A model generated the notes under the pieces. The model saw nothing but the letters and a program-made list of their open reading frames with translations. It searched no databases and was not told the DNA's origin. A program made the translations under genes and the position numbers. From Verrucomicrobiota bacterium (GTDB lineage: Bacteria > Verrucomicrobiota > Verrucomicrobiia > Opitutales > Opitutaceae): a stretch of 64,000 nt of DNA. The stretch spans positions 248,001 through 312,000 of the forward strand of contig JAEYWP010000004.1 of the NCBI GenBank assembly GCA_023428905.1, in the 5' to 3' direction. Of this stretch, positions 9,163 to 16,534 are shown one piece after another; position 1 is the stretch's first letter; each line of letters opens with the position of its first letter.

Positions 9163-9363
9163 TTACCTCGTCTGCGCGAGAGGGACCAGGGCTTGGGCGG
9201 GGGCGAAACAGGCGCCCGTCTCGCAATCCAAAGGGGACGGACGGTTGGTCCAGGCATGGAGCAGCGCGACGCCGCCGGCGATCAACAGTCCATTGAAAAA
9301 ACGCACCCGGCGGGCGCGGGGGGACTGGCGCTGCGGGTGCGCCGGAGGCGACGTCCGCTTCAT
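9163..9363 (-). CDS. Small single-helix membrane protein coupled to the rhodanese gene
   Basis: 66 residues from MKRTSPPAHP. Its ATG overlaps the rhodanese stop codon (ATGA), which argues that it is real and translationally coupled. The N-terminus is Arg-rich (RQSPRARRV). One hydrophobic helix follows (FFNGLLIAGGVALLHAW), then a short tail with a cysteine pair (DCETGACFAP). The cysteines would lie outside the cytoplasm if the Arg-rich end stays inside. I do not recognise the family. The context suggests a role with the rhodanese in sulfur or thiol chemistry, which is inference only. Confidence 0.55.
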   Translation of the reverse strand: MKRTSPPAHPQRQSPRARRVRFFNGLLIAGGVALLHAWTNRPSPLDCETGACFAPAQALVPLAQTR

Positions 9364-9764
9364 GGCTGCTTCACCGGCAGACCGGCCTCCTGCCAGCTGG
9401 CAAACGCGCCAGCGTTGGTCACCTTGTAACCTTCCTTGGCGAGAACGGCGGCGGCCTTGCCCGAGCGGTTGCCCGACCGGCAATAGAGGATGAGCTCCTT
9501 GTCTTTGTTCTCGGCCAAGGGCGCTTTCCACGTTGCACGGGTGCCGTTCAGGTCTGACAGCGCCAGCAGGAGCGCGGGTGCAGCGACACCTTCTTTCCAC
9601 TCGTCCGCTTCACGGACATCGATCAGCACGGCCTCGCCGGACGCGACGCGGCGGTGGGCCTCCTGGGCGGAGATGCGCTCGATTTCACCAGCGCGCGCGG
9701 TTTTCACGACCACAAACAAGGCGGCACCCACGATGAGAATGGCGAGGAGAAAGGTCATGCGCAT
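9360..9764 (-). CDS. Membrane-anchored rhodanese-like protein
   Basis: 134 residues. An N-terminal hydrophobic segment (residues 3-20) is either a signal peptide or an anchor. The single rhodanese domain covers about 28-130: VLIDVREADEWKEG, then the active-site loop YCRSGNRSG with catalytic C95, then AGAFASWQEAGLPV. Such proteins carry sulfane sulfur as a persulfide on the Cys. Here the domain is predicted to be periplasmic. It overlaps a downstream 66-residue membrane protein gene by four bases, forming a two-gene unit. Confidence 0.9.
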   Translation of the reverse strand: MRMTFLLAILIVGAALFVVVKTARAGEIERISAQEAHRRVASGEAVLIDVREADEWKEGVAAPALLLALSDLNGTRATWKAPLAENKDKELILYCRSGNRSGKAAAVLAKEGYKVTNAGAFASWQEAGLPVKQP

Positions 9765-9818
9765 CGGCGGAGGATATGCCCCGACGGTCCCGGCGCAAGT
9801 ACGCCGGGCGCGGGCAAC

Positions 9819-10742
9819 TCAGAAGCGGGTGAAGGCTTCCAATTCGCGGTAGCGGGCGTCGACGGTCTTGCGGCCCCCGGAGGAGAGCCGGTTCACGCTG
9901 AAGCTCTCCACCGTCAGGCTGGCGCACGCGGTGGCGTAGGCGACCGCCTTCTTCAAGGCGGGCAGATCGGTGCGGTTGACCGAGGCGAGGTAGCCGATCA
10001 TGGCGCCGGCGTAGCTGTCGCCCGCGCCGGTCGGATCGACGAATTTGGTCACCGGATACGCAGGGATGGCGAAGAAACCCTCGGGATGGAAAAGGAGGGA
10101 GCCGTGCTCGCCCTTCTTCACCACCACGATGCGCGGCCCCATCTTGCGCAGCTTGCGGCCGGCGAGGATCAGGCTGGTTTCGCCGGTGAGGAGCTTGGAC
10201 TCGTCCTCGTTCACCACCAGCAGGTCGACGCGGGGCAGGAGGCGGTCAAAGTCCTCCCGTGTGGTCTTGATCCAGAGGTCAAAGGTGTCGGCGAGGATGA
10301 ACGCCTTGCGCGCCTTGAGCTGGTCGACGACGTGGTGCTGGAGCGACGGCTGGATCGCGCCGAGCATCACGTAAGGCGTTTCCCGATACAGTTCGGGCAG
10401 GGTGGGGGAGAACTTCTCAAAGACATTCAGCTGGATCTCGAGGGTGTCGCGCCCGGCGAAGTTCTCGTGGTATTTGCCCGACCAGAAGAAGGTTTTCTCG
10501 TCCTTTTCGACCTGCAGGCCGGTGGTGTCGATCCCGTGTTTGCGCAGGCGGTTGAGGAAGGGTTTGGGGAAGTCACCGCCGACCGCGCCGACCAGCCGGG
10601 TGGGTGCGAAGTAGCTTGCGGCGATGGAGGCGTAGCTGGCGGCCCCGCCGAGGATGTTGTCGCTCTGGGCGGACGGGGTGGCGACGCGGTCGATCGCGAC
10701 TGAACCAACAACAAGGCAGGGGCGGGCGGATTTTGGATACAT
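9819..10742 (-). CDS. PfkB family carbohydrate kinase
   Basis: 307 residues from MYPKSARPCL. The longer frame overlaps the DUF6941 gene and was trimmed. The N-terminal sugar-binding Gly motif is GGAASYASIAA. The C-terminal PfkB signature DPTGAGDSYAGAMIGY holds the catalytic Asp and anion hole. FFWSGKYHENF and VVNEDESKLLTG are also typical. Members phosphorylate ribose, fructose, adenosine or aminosugars; this one resembles adenosine kinase-like subgroups but the substrate is not certain. It lies 68 bases downstream of the DUF6941 gene on the same strand. Confidence 0.9.
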   Translation of the reverse strand: MYPKSARPCLVVGSVAIDRVATPSAQSDNILGGAASYASIAASYFAPTRLVGAVGGDFPKPFLNRLRKHGIDTTGLQVEKDEKTFFWSGKYHENFAGRDTLEIQLNVFEKFSPTLPELYRETPYVMLGAIQPSLQHHVVDQLKARKAFILADTFDLWIKTTREDFDRLLPRVDLLVVNEDESKLLTGETSLILAGRKLRKMGPRIVVVKKGEHGSLLFHPEGFFAIPAYPVTKFVDPTGAGDSYAGAMIGYLASVNRTDLPALKKAVAYATACASLTVESFSVNRLSSGGRKTVDARYRELEAFTRF

Positions 10743-10810
10743 GAAAAGGTGAAAGGTCTGGAAAGCCGATTGTGGTGGCGAAGGCAATCTCGGCCTGGGG
10801 GGGCGGTGCC

Positions 10811-11194
10811 TCAGCTGCTCACGATCAGGCTGGTGGCGAGGAGAGGTTCCTCGTCCACCTCGACCAGGATGGAATAGTCTCCCGGCTGGCCGAGGGTGAG
10901 GTTGCGGATCTCGTTGATCAGGTTGATCCGCTGCACCGGGCTCTGCGACTCGAAGGTACGGTCGATCAGGGGAACGGTGTTTGCGGGGTCCAGACCGAAG
11001 GAGATGCGCACCCGGTGTTCCCCCGCGGGCACGTCGCACAGGGTGAGAAACCAGACCATGAAAGGGTGGACGACGGGAAACTGGCGCGCCCGGATATTGG
11101 AAAAGGCACCGAGGAGAGTGTGCTTGCCCGTGCCCGGGTCGATGTGCACCCCGTCGCAGGTGATCCAGACGAGGACTTGTGGCTTCGACCGCAT
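10811..11194 (-). CDS. DUF6941 family protein
   Basis: 127 residues from MRSKPQVLVW. The start has WITCDGVHIDPGTGKHTLLGAF, followed by a conserved beta-rich domain (FPVVHPFMVWFLTL) and a C-terminal EVDEEPL. The pattern of an opening strand naming a stored value, then a beta-sandwich, matches the DUF6941 proteins of Verrucomicrobia and other phyla. There is no signal peptide or membrane helix, so it is cytoplasmic. The function is unknown. The family assignment is by pattern memory. Confidence 0.65.
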   Translation of the reverse strand: MRSKPQVLVWITCDGVHIDPGTGKHTLLGAFSNIRARQFPVVHPFMVWFLTLCDVPAGEHRVRISFGLDPANTVPLIDRTFESQSPVQRINLINEIRNLTLGQPGDYSILVEVDEEPLLATSLIVSS

Positions 11195-11275
11195 GCGGGC
11201 GGATCGTGAGCTGCGGGGATGCCCCCGCAAGGGCGGAATTGCACTCCGGCCCAGCGGTGCTCACGGTGCCTGCCG

Positions 11276-11476
11276 ATGGACGAACTGGTTCAATTCTGGA
11301 CCCGGCAGTGGCACGCGTATCCGGAGCCGCTGGTGGTGTCGTCTGTCGTGATTGTGGCAGCGCTGCTCCTGTGGTTGGTGCTGAAGTTCGCCGCCTGGCT
11401 CGCCAAGTGGCTGTTGATCTGCGCTGCGCTGGTGGTGTTTTTCGGCGCGGCTTGGTACTTGGTTTCCGGTTCGTGA
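11276..11476 (+). CDS. Small two-helix membrane protein
   Basis: 66 residues from MDELVQFWTR. The longer frame would overlap the divergent DUF6941 gene. Two hydrophobic helices are visible, about residues 20-38 and 44-62, with a Lys-containing break between (KFAAWLAKW). No family is recognised. It is 175 bases upstream of pyrG on the same strand and could be a leader gene of that unit. Confidence 0.5.
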   Translation: MDELVQFWTRQWHAYPEPLVVSSVVIVAALLLWLVLKFAAWLAKWLLICAALVVFFGAAWYLVSGS

Positions 11477-11651
11477 GCCGCCCCGACCGCGCGGCGTTCG
11501 GAGAGTCTCTCGCGAAGGAACGGAAGGATGGAGAGGGAGGGGTAGGGAGAGGGTGTCACGCGAAGCGCGCGAAGCAGGCAGGGAGGCGCCGCGGGCGCAG
11601 CGGCCGACTCTTTACTTGTCACTGTTTCGGGGGCCTTCATATCCCTTCCCG

Positions 11652-13298
11652 ATGAAGTACATTTTCGTGACAGGCGGAGTTGTTTCTTCGCTGGGCAAAG
11701 GCCTCACGGCGGCCGCGCTTGGAGCGCTGCTGGAGATGCGCGGCCTGACGGTGCGCATCCAGAAGTTCGACCCCTACCTGAATGTGGATCCGGGCACCAT
11801 GAGCCCGTTCCAGCACGGCGAAGTGTACGTCCTTGAAGATGGCGCCGAGACCGATCTGGACCTCGGTCACTACGAGCGGTTTACCAGCGGCAAGCTCTCG
11901 CGACTGAACAACCTGACCTCCGGCCAGGTGTATGAGAGCGTGATCCAAAAGGAGCGTCGCGGCGCCTTTCTCGGCAAGACCGTCCAGGTCATCCCGCACG
12001 TCACGAACGAGATCAAGGAGCGCATCTACCAGGCGGCGAAGGACGTCGACGTCCTCATCACCGAGATTGGCGGCACCACCGGCGACATCGAGGGCCTGCC
12101 CTTCCTCGAAGCGATGCGCCAGTTTGCCCTGGAGGTCGGGCCCAAGGACGTGATCTTCATCCATGTCACACTCGTGCCTTTCCTGGCCGCGGCCGGTGAG
12201 CTGAAGACCAAACCGACGCAGCAGTCCGTGGCGAAACTCCGCGAGATCGGCATCCAGCCGCACATTCTCGTCTGCCGCTGTGACCACGAGCTGGACCACG
12301 GCCTGCGCGACAAGCTTTCGATGTTCTGCAACGTGCCGGTAAAGGCCGTGATCGAGTGCCGCGACGTCGCGTCGATCTACGAACTGCCGCTCGCGCTGCA
12401 GAACGAGCGGATGGACGACCTCGTGGTCGAGCTCTTCGGGCTGAAGAACCCCCCGCCGCAGAAGAACATCTGGGAGGAAATTGTCCGCCGCGTGAAAAAC
12501 CCCGCTCACGAGGTGACGATCGGCGTGGTCGGCAAATACATCGAGCTTCAGGACGCCTACAAGTCGGTCTACGAGTCCATCACGCACGCCGGCATCGCGA
12601 ACAACTGCAAGGTGAACATCGTCCGAATCGATGCCGAGGACCTGGAAAAGAAGAACGGCCCCGCGCTGCTCAAACCCCTCGATGGCATCCTTGTCCCCGG
12701 CGGCTTTGGCGACCGCGGCACGGAGGGGAAAATCGCTGCGGCGCGCTGGGCCCGCGAAAAGAAGATCCCGTACTATGGTCTGTGTCTCGGGCTTCAAATC
12801 GCAGTGATCGAGTTCTCCCGCAACGTGCTCAAGCTGGAGGGTGCGAACAGCACCGAGTTCGACGTCAATGCGCCGCATCCCGTCATCAACATGATGGAGG
12901 AGCAGAAGAAGATCATCGACAAGGGTGCGACCATGCGTCTCGGCAGCTATGAGTGCGCACTCACCCCGGGCACGCTCGCGGCGAAGGCGTATGCGAAGGA
13001 AAGCGTGCGCGAGCGCCACCGGCACCGTTACGAGGTCAACAACGCGTATGTCGGCCAGCTTCAGCGGGGCGGCATGGTGATCAGCGGGGTGAACCCCCGC
13101 CGCAATCTGGTCGAAATCGTCGAGCTGAAGAACCACCCGTGGTTCCTCGCGGTGCAGTTCCACCCCGAGTTCCAGTCCAAGCCCAACCAGCCCCACCCGC
13201 TTTTTGCCGCGTTCATCAACGCCACCCTGAAGAACCGCAAGGGTGGGGCCCGCCCGGTTTCCGGCGCCAAGACCCGCCGGAAAACCCGCAAGGCCTGA
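11652..13298 (+). CDS. pyrG: CTP synthase
   Basis: 548 residues from MKYIFVTGGVVSSLGKG, the invariant N-terminus of the family. The longer frame adds no domain. The synthetase domain (about 1-270) includes DPYLNVDPGTMSPFQHGEV and ERRGAFLGKTVQVIPHVT. The class I glutamine amidotransferase domain (about 300-530) has the nucleophile Cys378 in YGLCLGLQIA and the His/Glu pair in FHPEFQSKP. It makes CTP from UTP, ATP and glutamine in the cytoplasm. The C-terminus ends in a Lys/Arg-rich tail. kdsA follows after 26 bases; CTP is also the donor in CMP-KDO synthesis, so the pairing makes metabolic sense. Confidence 0.97.
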   Translation: MKYIFVTGGVVSSLGKGLTAAALGALLEMRGLTVRIQKFDPYLNVDPGTMSPFQHGEVYVLEDGAETDLDLGHYERFTSGKLSRLNNLTSGQVYESVIQKERRGAFLGKTVQVIPHVTNEIKERIYQAAKDVDVLITEIGGTTGDIEGLPFLEAMRQFALEVGPKDVIFIHVTLVPFLAAAGELKTKPTQQSVAKLREIGIQPHILVCRCDHELDHGLRDKLSMFCNVPVKAVIECRDVASIYELPLALQNERMDDLVVELFGLKNPPPQKNIWEEIVRRVKNPAHEVTIGVVGKYIELQDAYKSVYESITHAGIANNCKVNIVRIDAEDLEKKNGPALLKPLDGILVPGGFGDRGTEGKIAAARWAREKKIPYYGLCLGLQIAVIEFSRNVLKLEGANSTEFDVNAPHPVINMMEEQKKIIDKGATMRLGSYECALTPGTLAAKAYAKESVRERHRHRYEVNNAYVGQLQRGGMVISGVNPRRNLVEIVELKNHPWFLAVQFHPEFQSKPNQPHPLFAAFINATLKNRKGGARPVSGAKTRRKTRKA

Positions 13299-13324
13299 GC
13301 CGCTCCCCGCCGCCCGCACTCCCC

Positions 13325-14134
13325 ATGCTTTACGACCCGTCGCGGCTCCTGCTCATCGCCGGCCCCTGCTCGCTGGAAAACGAGGCCACCTGTCGTTCCG
13401 TCGCGGATACGCTGGCGCAGTTGCGCCAGGCCCATTCCGACCTGAACATCGTTTTTAAGGGATCGTTCGACAAAGCGAACCGCACCTCCTTGGCGGGCGA
13501 GCGCGGCACCGGCTTGGGCGAGGGGCTGCGCCTGCTCGGACTGATCAAACGAGAGTACGGTTTCCCCGTGCTTACCGACGTGCACGACACCGCGCAGGTC
13601 GGACCGGTCGCCGAGGTCTGTGATGTGCTGCAGATTCCGGCCTTCCTTTGCCGGCAGACCGACCTGCTGCTCGCCGCCGCCGCCACCGGGCGCGTGGTAA
13701 ACGTGAAGAAGGGTCAGTTCCTTTCCCCGCAGGAGATGGTGTACGTCACGGGAAAACTGAAGGACGGCGGCGCCGCTGAAATCTGGCAGACGGAGCGAGG
13801 CACCACCTTCGGTTACCAAAACCTGGTGGTGGACATGCGCTCGTTCTCGATCATGCAGGGCAACGGCTACCCGACCGTCTTTGACGCCACACACAGCGTG
13901 CAGCTGCCGGGCGCGGGTGCCGGAAAAAGCAGCGGCCAACGCGAGTTTGTACCGCCCCTCGCGCGTGCCGCCCTCGGTGCGGGTGCGAACGGACTGTTTA
14001 TCGAAACCCATCCCGCGCCCGAGCGTGCGATCAGCGACGGCCCCAACATGGTGCCCCTGGCCGAATTGCCCGCCTTGCTCGCCCAGTGCCTGGCGATCTG
14101 GCGCGTGGTCCGCACTCCCGTCGCGGCTCGCTGA
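13325..14134 (+). CDS. kdsA: 3-deoxy-8-phosphooctulonate synthase
   Basis: 269 residues from MLYDPSRLLLIAGPCSLEN; a longer frame overlaps pyrG and was trimmed. It condenses phosphoenolpyruvate with arabinose 5-phosphate to form KDO 8-phosphate, the first step to the KDO of lipopolysaccharide. Family motifs are AGPCSLE, FKGSFDKANR, VLTDVHD, IPAFLCRQTDLL, NVKKGQF, FDATHSVQLPG and GLFIETHP. The Cys in AGPCS is present, but the family also has metal-independent members and I cannot call the type. It supports a Gram-negative outer membrane. It ends directly against the convergent yoaK-like gene. Confidence 0.96.
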   Translation: MLYDPSRLLLIAGPCSLENEATCRSVADTLAQLRQAHSDLNIVFKGSFDKANRTSLAGERGTGLGEGLRLLGLIKREYGFPVLTDVHDTAQVGPVAEVCDVLQIPAFLCRQTDLLLAAAATGRVVNVKKGQFLSPQEMVYVTGKLKDGGAAEIWQTERGTTFGYQNLVVDMRSFSIMQGNGYPTVFDATHSVQLPGAGAGKSSGQREFVPPLARAALGAGANGLFIETHPAPERAISDGPNMVPLAELPALLAQCLAIWRVVRTPVAAR

Positions 14135-14893
14135 TTAGGGCTCGCAGCGCACGGAACGGCGACTGGGAAGAGAGCCCGAGGCAATCGGGGCGGGCACCAG
14201 GCGCGGCGCTGCGCCTCCCTTGGACTGCGCCAGCCGCTGGGCGTGTTTATAGGCGGTGAAGGCAAAGCCGATCACCCCCGCCACCAACGCCGGGATCAGC
14301 AGGGTGGAGTAGCCGTAACGGTGAAACCCGACCGCACCGAGATAACTGCCGCCCAGGAATCCGGCGCCGAGGGCACCATACAGTTGAAAGCGGCGCCACT
14401 CCACCGCCTGCCCGCGCAGGACGTGCCCGCAGGCGATCCCCAGGTCCGTGATCATGCCCGTCATGTGGGTCGTCCGGATCACCGCTCCACTGTAGCTGGA
14501 GGCCATGGCATTCTGCAGGCCGCAGGCCATGGCGGCGAAATACACGCCCCAGTTCGACGCGTGATGGAATCCGGCGGTGGCGGCGAAGAGCAGGCCGGCC
14601 TCGACCGACAGGGCCACACCGTACCGGCGCCCCGCTTTGAGCGTGCTCTGGCGGATGATGGCGCCGCTGAGCAGGGCCCCGAGGAAAAAGGAAAGCAGGA
14701 CGCGGAACGCATGCCAGACCAGCGCGGTGTGGCCATTTGCCCATTCCATCCCGACCGCACACACCGTCCCTGACATGTGGCTGAGCGGCTGTCGCTGGGC
14801 ACTGAGGAAGCCCACCGCGTTGATACAACCGGCGAGGAGAGTGAGGGAAAATCCCCCGGAGAGGACCCAGAGTGGAATGGGTTTGCGCAGCAT
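14135..14893 (-). CDS. YoaK/DUF1275 family membrane protein
   Basis: 252 residues from MLRKPIPLWV; alternative upstream starts exist but precede the first helix. About six or seven hydrophobic helices are present. Family features are GCINAVGFL near the start, the LSHMSGTV segment and the central GLQNAMASSYSGAVIRTTHMTG. DUF1275 proteins are inner-membrane proteins of unknown function. The tail is Arg/Pro-rich and cytoplasmic. The stop codon abuts the kdsA stop codon with no gap. Confidence 0.88.
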   Translation of the reverse strand: MLRKPIPLWVLSGGFSLTLLAGCINAVGFLSAQRQPLSHMSGTVCAVGMEWANGHTALVWHAFRVLLSFFLGALLSGAIIRQSTLKAGRRYGVALSVEAGLLFAATAGFHHASNWGVYFAAMACGLQNAMASSYSGAVIRTTHMTGMITDLGIACGHVLRGQAVEWRRFQLYGALGAGFLGGSYLGAVGFHRYGYSTLLIPALVAGVIGFAFTAYKHAQRLAQSKGGAAPRLVPAPIASGSLPSRRSVRCEP

Positions 14894-15070
14894 AAGCACC
14901 CCGTTCCTTGCAGACGCCACGCCAGAAACCTCGGTGCTTCCGTATTTGGGTGATGGAGACGAGCATGCAATCTTCAGCGGTTGCGACCCGGGTGCCCCCG
15001 GGCCTTGTGCGCGCAGGGATGTGCAAACGATGCATAGCTTTCGCTGCAGAATTTGCGTAGGCTCGCGGGT

Positions 15071-16444
15071 GTGACTCCCGCCAATATCACGGTTGCGGTC
15101 TTGGATCGAAACGCGGCGGACCTGACGGTCCTGACCGGCATGCTGGAGGACGTGGGGTACCGCGTGTTGGGGGCGAGCACGGAGGCCCATGTGGAGCGGT
15201 ATGCGGCGACGGAGGCACTCAATCTAGTCGTGCTCGGTTACCATGCCGGCCGGCTGGAGGTGGCGCCGGTGTTGCAGCGCATCCGGGCGATTTCACCCGA
15301 CACCGAGTTTATCCTGTGTGCCGAGGGCGGGTCGGTCGCGGAGGCCATGGAGGCGGTGCACCTGGGGGCGCGCGATTTCCTGACCAAGCCGGTCGACGCG
15401 GCTGCCCTTCACACCGCGATTCGCAGGGCGTTGGAGCGGCAGGCCCTGGTGGCGGCCGATCCCAACCTCCGCCGCAGTCTGAAGCGCCGGGCGGAACCGG
15501 ACGTGTTTGTCGGGACCAGCCAGCAGATGCGTCAGGTCAGCGAGACACTGGGCGAGGTCGCCGGCACCAGCGTGCCGGTCCTGGTCACGGGGGAGAGTGG
15601 CACAGGCAAGGAATTGGTCGCCCGCGCACTCCACGACCGCAGCCACCGGCGGCACCGCTCCTTTGTCGCGCTCAATTGCGCTGGCCTGCCGGACAACCTG
15701 ATCGAGTCGGAGCTCTTTGGCCATGTCCGCGGGGCGTTCACTGGTGCGATCTCCGACCGCCCCGGCGCGTTTCAACTCGCGGATGGAGGCACGCTGTTTT
15801 TGGACGAAATCGGCGACCTCAGCCTGAAGGGGCAGGGCGATCTGCTGCGGGTGCTCGAGGACGGCGTGTACCGGCCGGTGGGCAGTTCACGTCCGGTCCG
15901 GGCCGACGTTCGGATCGTTGCCGCCACGCATCGAAACCTCGGCAAGTGGGCGAATGAGGGACGTTTCCGCGACGACCTGCTCTACCGCCTCAACATCGTC
16001 GAGGTGGTGCTGCCCCCCCTGCGGGCACGGCGCGAAGACATCCCCGCCCTGGTGGACTCCTTCAATGCCCATTTTGCGGCGCGGCATGGGAGGAAAAAGA
16101 AGACCTTCACCCCCGACTTCATCGCGGCGCTGCAGACTCACCCCTGGCCCGGGAACATCCGCCAGTTGCGCAACCTGATTGAACGCCTCGTGGTGACGGT
16201 ACGCGCAACCGGCATCGATGCCTCCCATGCCCCGCAACCGCCGGTCCCGGTGGTTGCCGATGGCACGGCGTTGTTCACTGTCGCCGCCGGCTCAAGCGTG
16301 GCTGAGGTCGAGTCGCGCCTCATCCGCGAAACGCTGGCCCGGGTCACCCAAAACCGCCGCGAGGCGGCTCGGATCCTGGGCATCAGCCCGCGTGCGCTCG
16401 CCTATAAGATCAAGCTGTTGGGCCTGCCCTCCCGCCAGGGGTGA
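15071..16444 (+). CDS. Sigma-54 activator (NtrC type) with degenerate receiver
   Basis: 457 residues from GTG; a TTG 18 bases upstream is an alternative. Residues 5-122 have the receiver fold, but the acidic pocket reads LDRNAAD and the phospho-acceptor position in NLVVLGYHAG is Gly56 where Asp is expected. The KP motif (TKP, 105-107) is kept. The AAA+ domain covers about 145-375, with Walker A GESGTGKE (174-181), the sigma-54 contact loop GAFTGA (221-226) and Walker B LFLDEI. A Fis-type helix-turn-helix lies near the C-terminus (REAARILGISPRALAYKI). It probably activates sigma-54 promoters independently of phosphorylation. The fusion gene follows after 90 bases. Confidence 0.9.
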   Translation: MTPANITVAVLDRNAADLTVLTGMLEDVGYRVLGASTEAHVERYAATEALNLVVLGYHAGRLEVAPVLQRIRAISPDTEFILCAEGGSVAEAMEAVHLGARDFLTKPVDAAALHTAIRRALERQALVAADPNLRRSLKRRAEPDVFVGTSQQMRQVSETLGEVAGTSVPVLVTGESGTGKELVARALHDRSHRRHRSFVALNCAGLPDNLIESELFGHVRGAFTGAISDRPGAFQLADGGTLFLDEIGDLSLKGQGDLLRVLEDGVYRPVGSSRPVRADVRIVAATHRNLGKWANEGRFRDDLLYRLNIVEVVLPPLRARREDIPALVDSFNAHFAARHGRKKKTFTPDFIAALQTHPWPGNIRQLRNLIERLVVTVRATGIDASHAPQPPVPVVADGTALFTVAAGSSVAEVESRLIRETLARVTQNRREAARILGISPRALAYKIKLLGLPSRQG

Positions 16445-16485
16445 GGGGTGTGCGCGCACCGGGCGCCGGTACTCAATTGACGACG

Positions 16486-16500
16486 TGTCAGCGACCTTGC
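16486..16500 (+). promoter_or_regulatory. Possible sigma-54 (-24/-12) promoter before the lipoyl-KAS gene
   Basis: TGTCAG, five bases, then TTGC. The spacing between the -24 and -12 blocks fits the sigma-54 consensus exactly, and the -12 GC is intact. The -24 block has GT where GG is expected, a serious mismatch. It lies 34 bases before the ATG and just downstream of a sigma-54 activator gene. Confidence 0.35.
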
Positions 16501-16534
16501 GAACCGCCCGAACTCTGTCTCTACTGCGGGCCTG

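Noticed and set aside
9789..9808. Hairpin CCCGGCG/CGCCGGG between the PfkB and rhodanese genes
   Set aside because: There is a stem but no T-run on either strand, so a terminator call is not supported.
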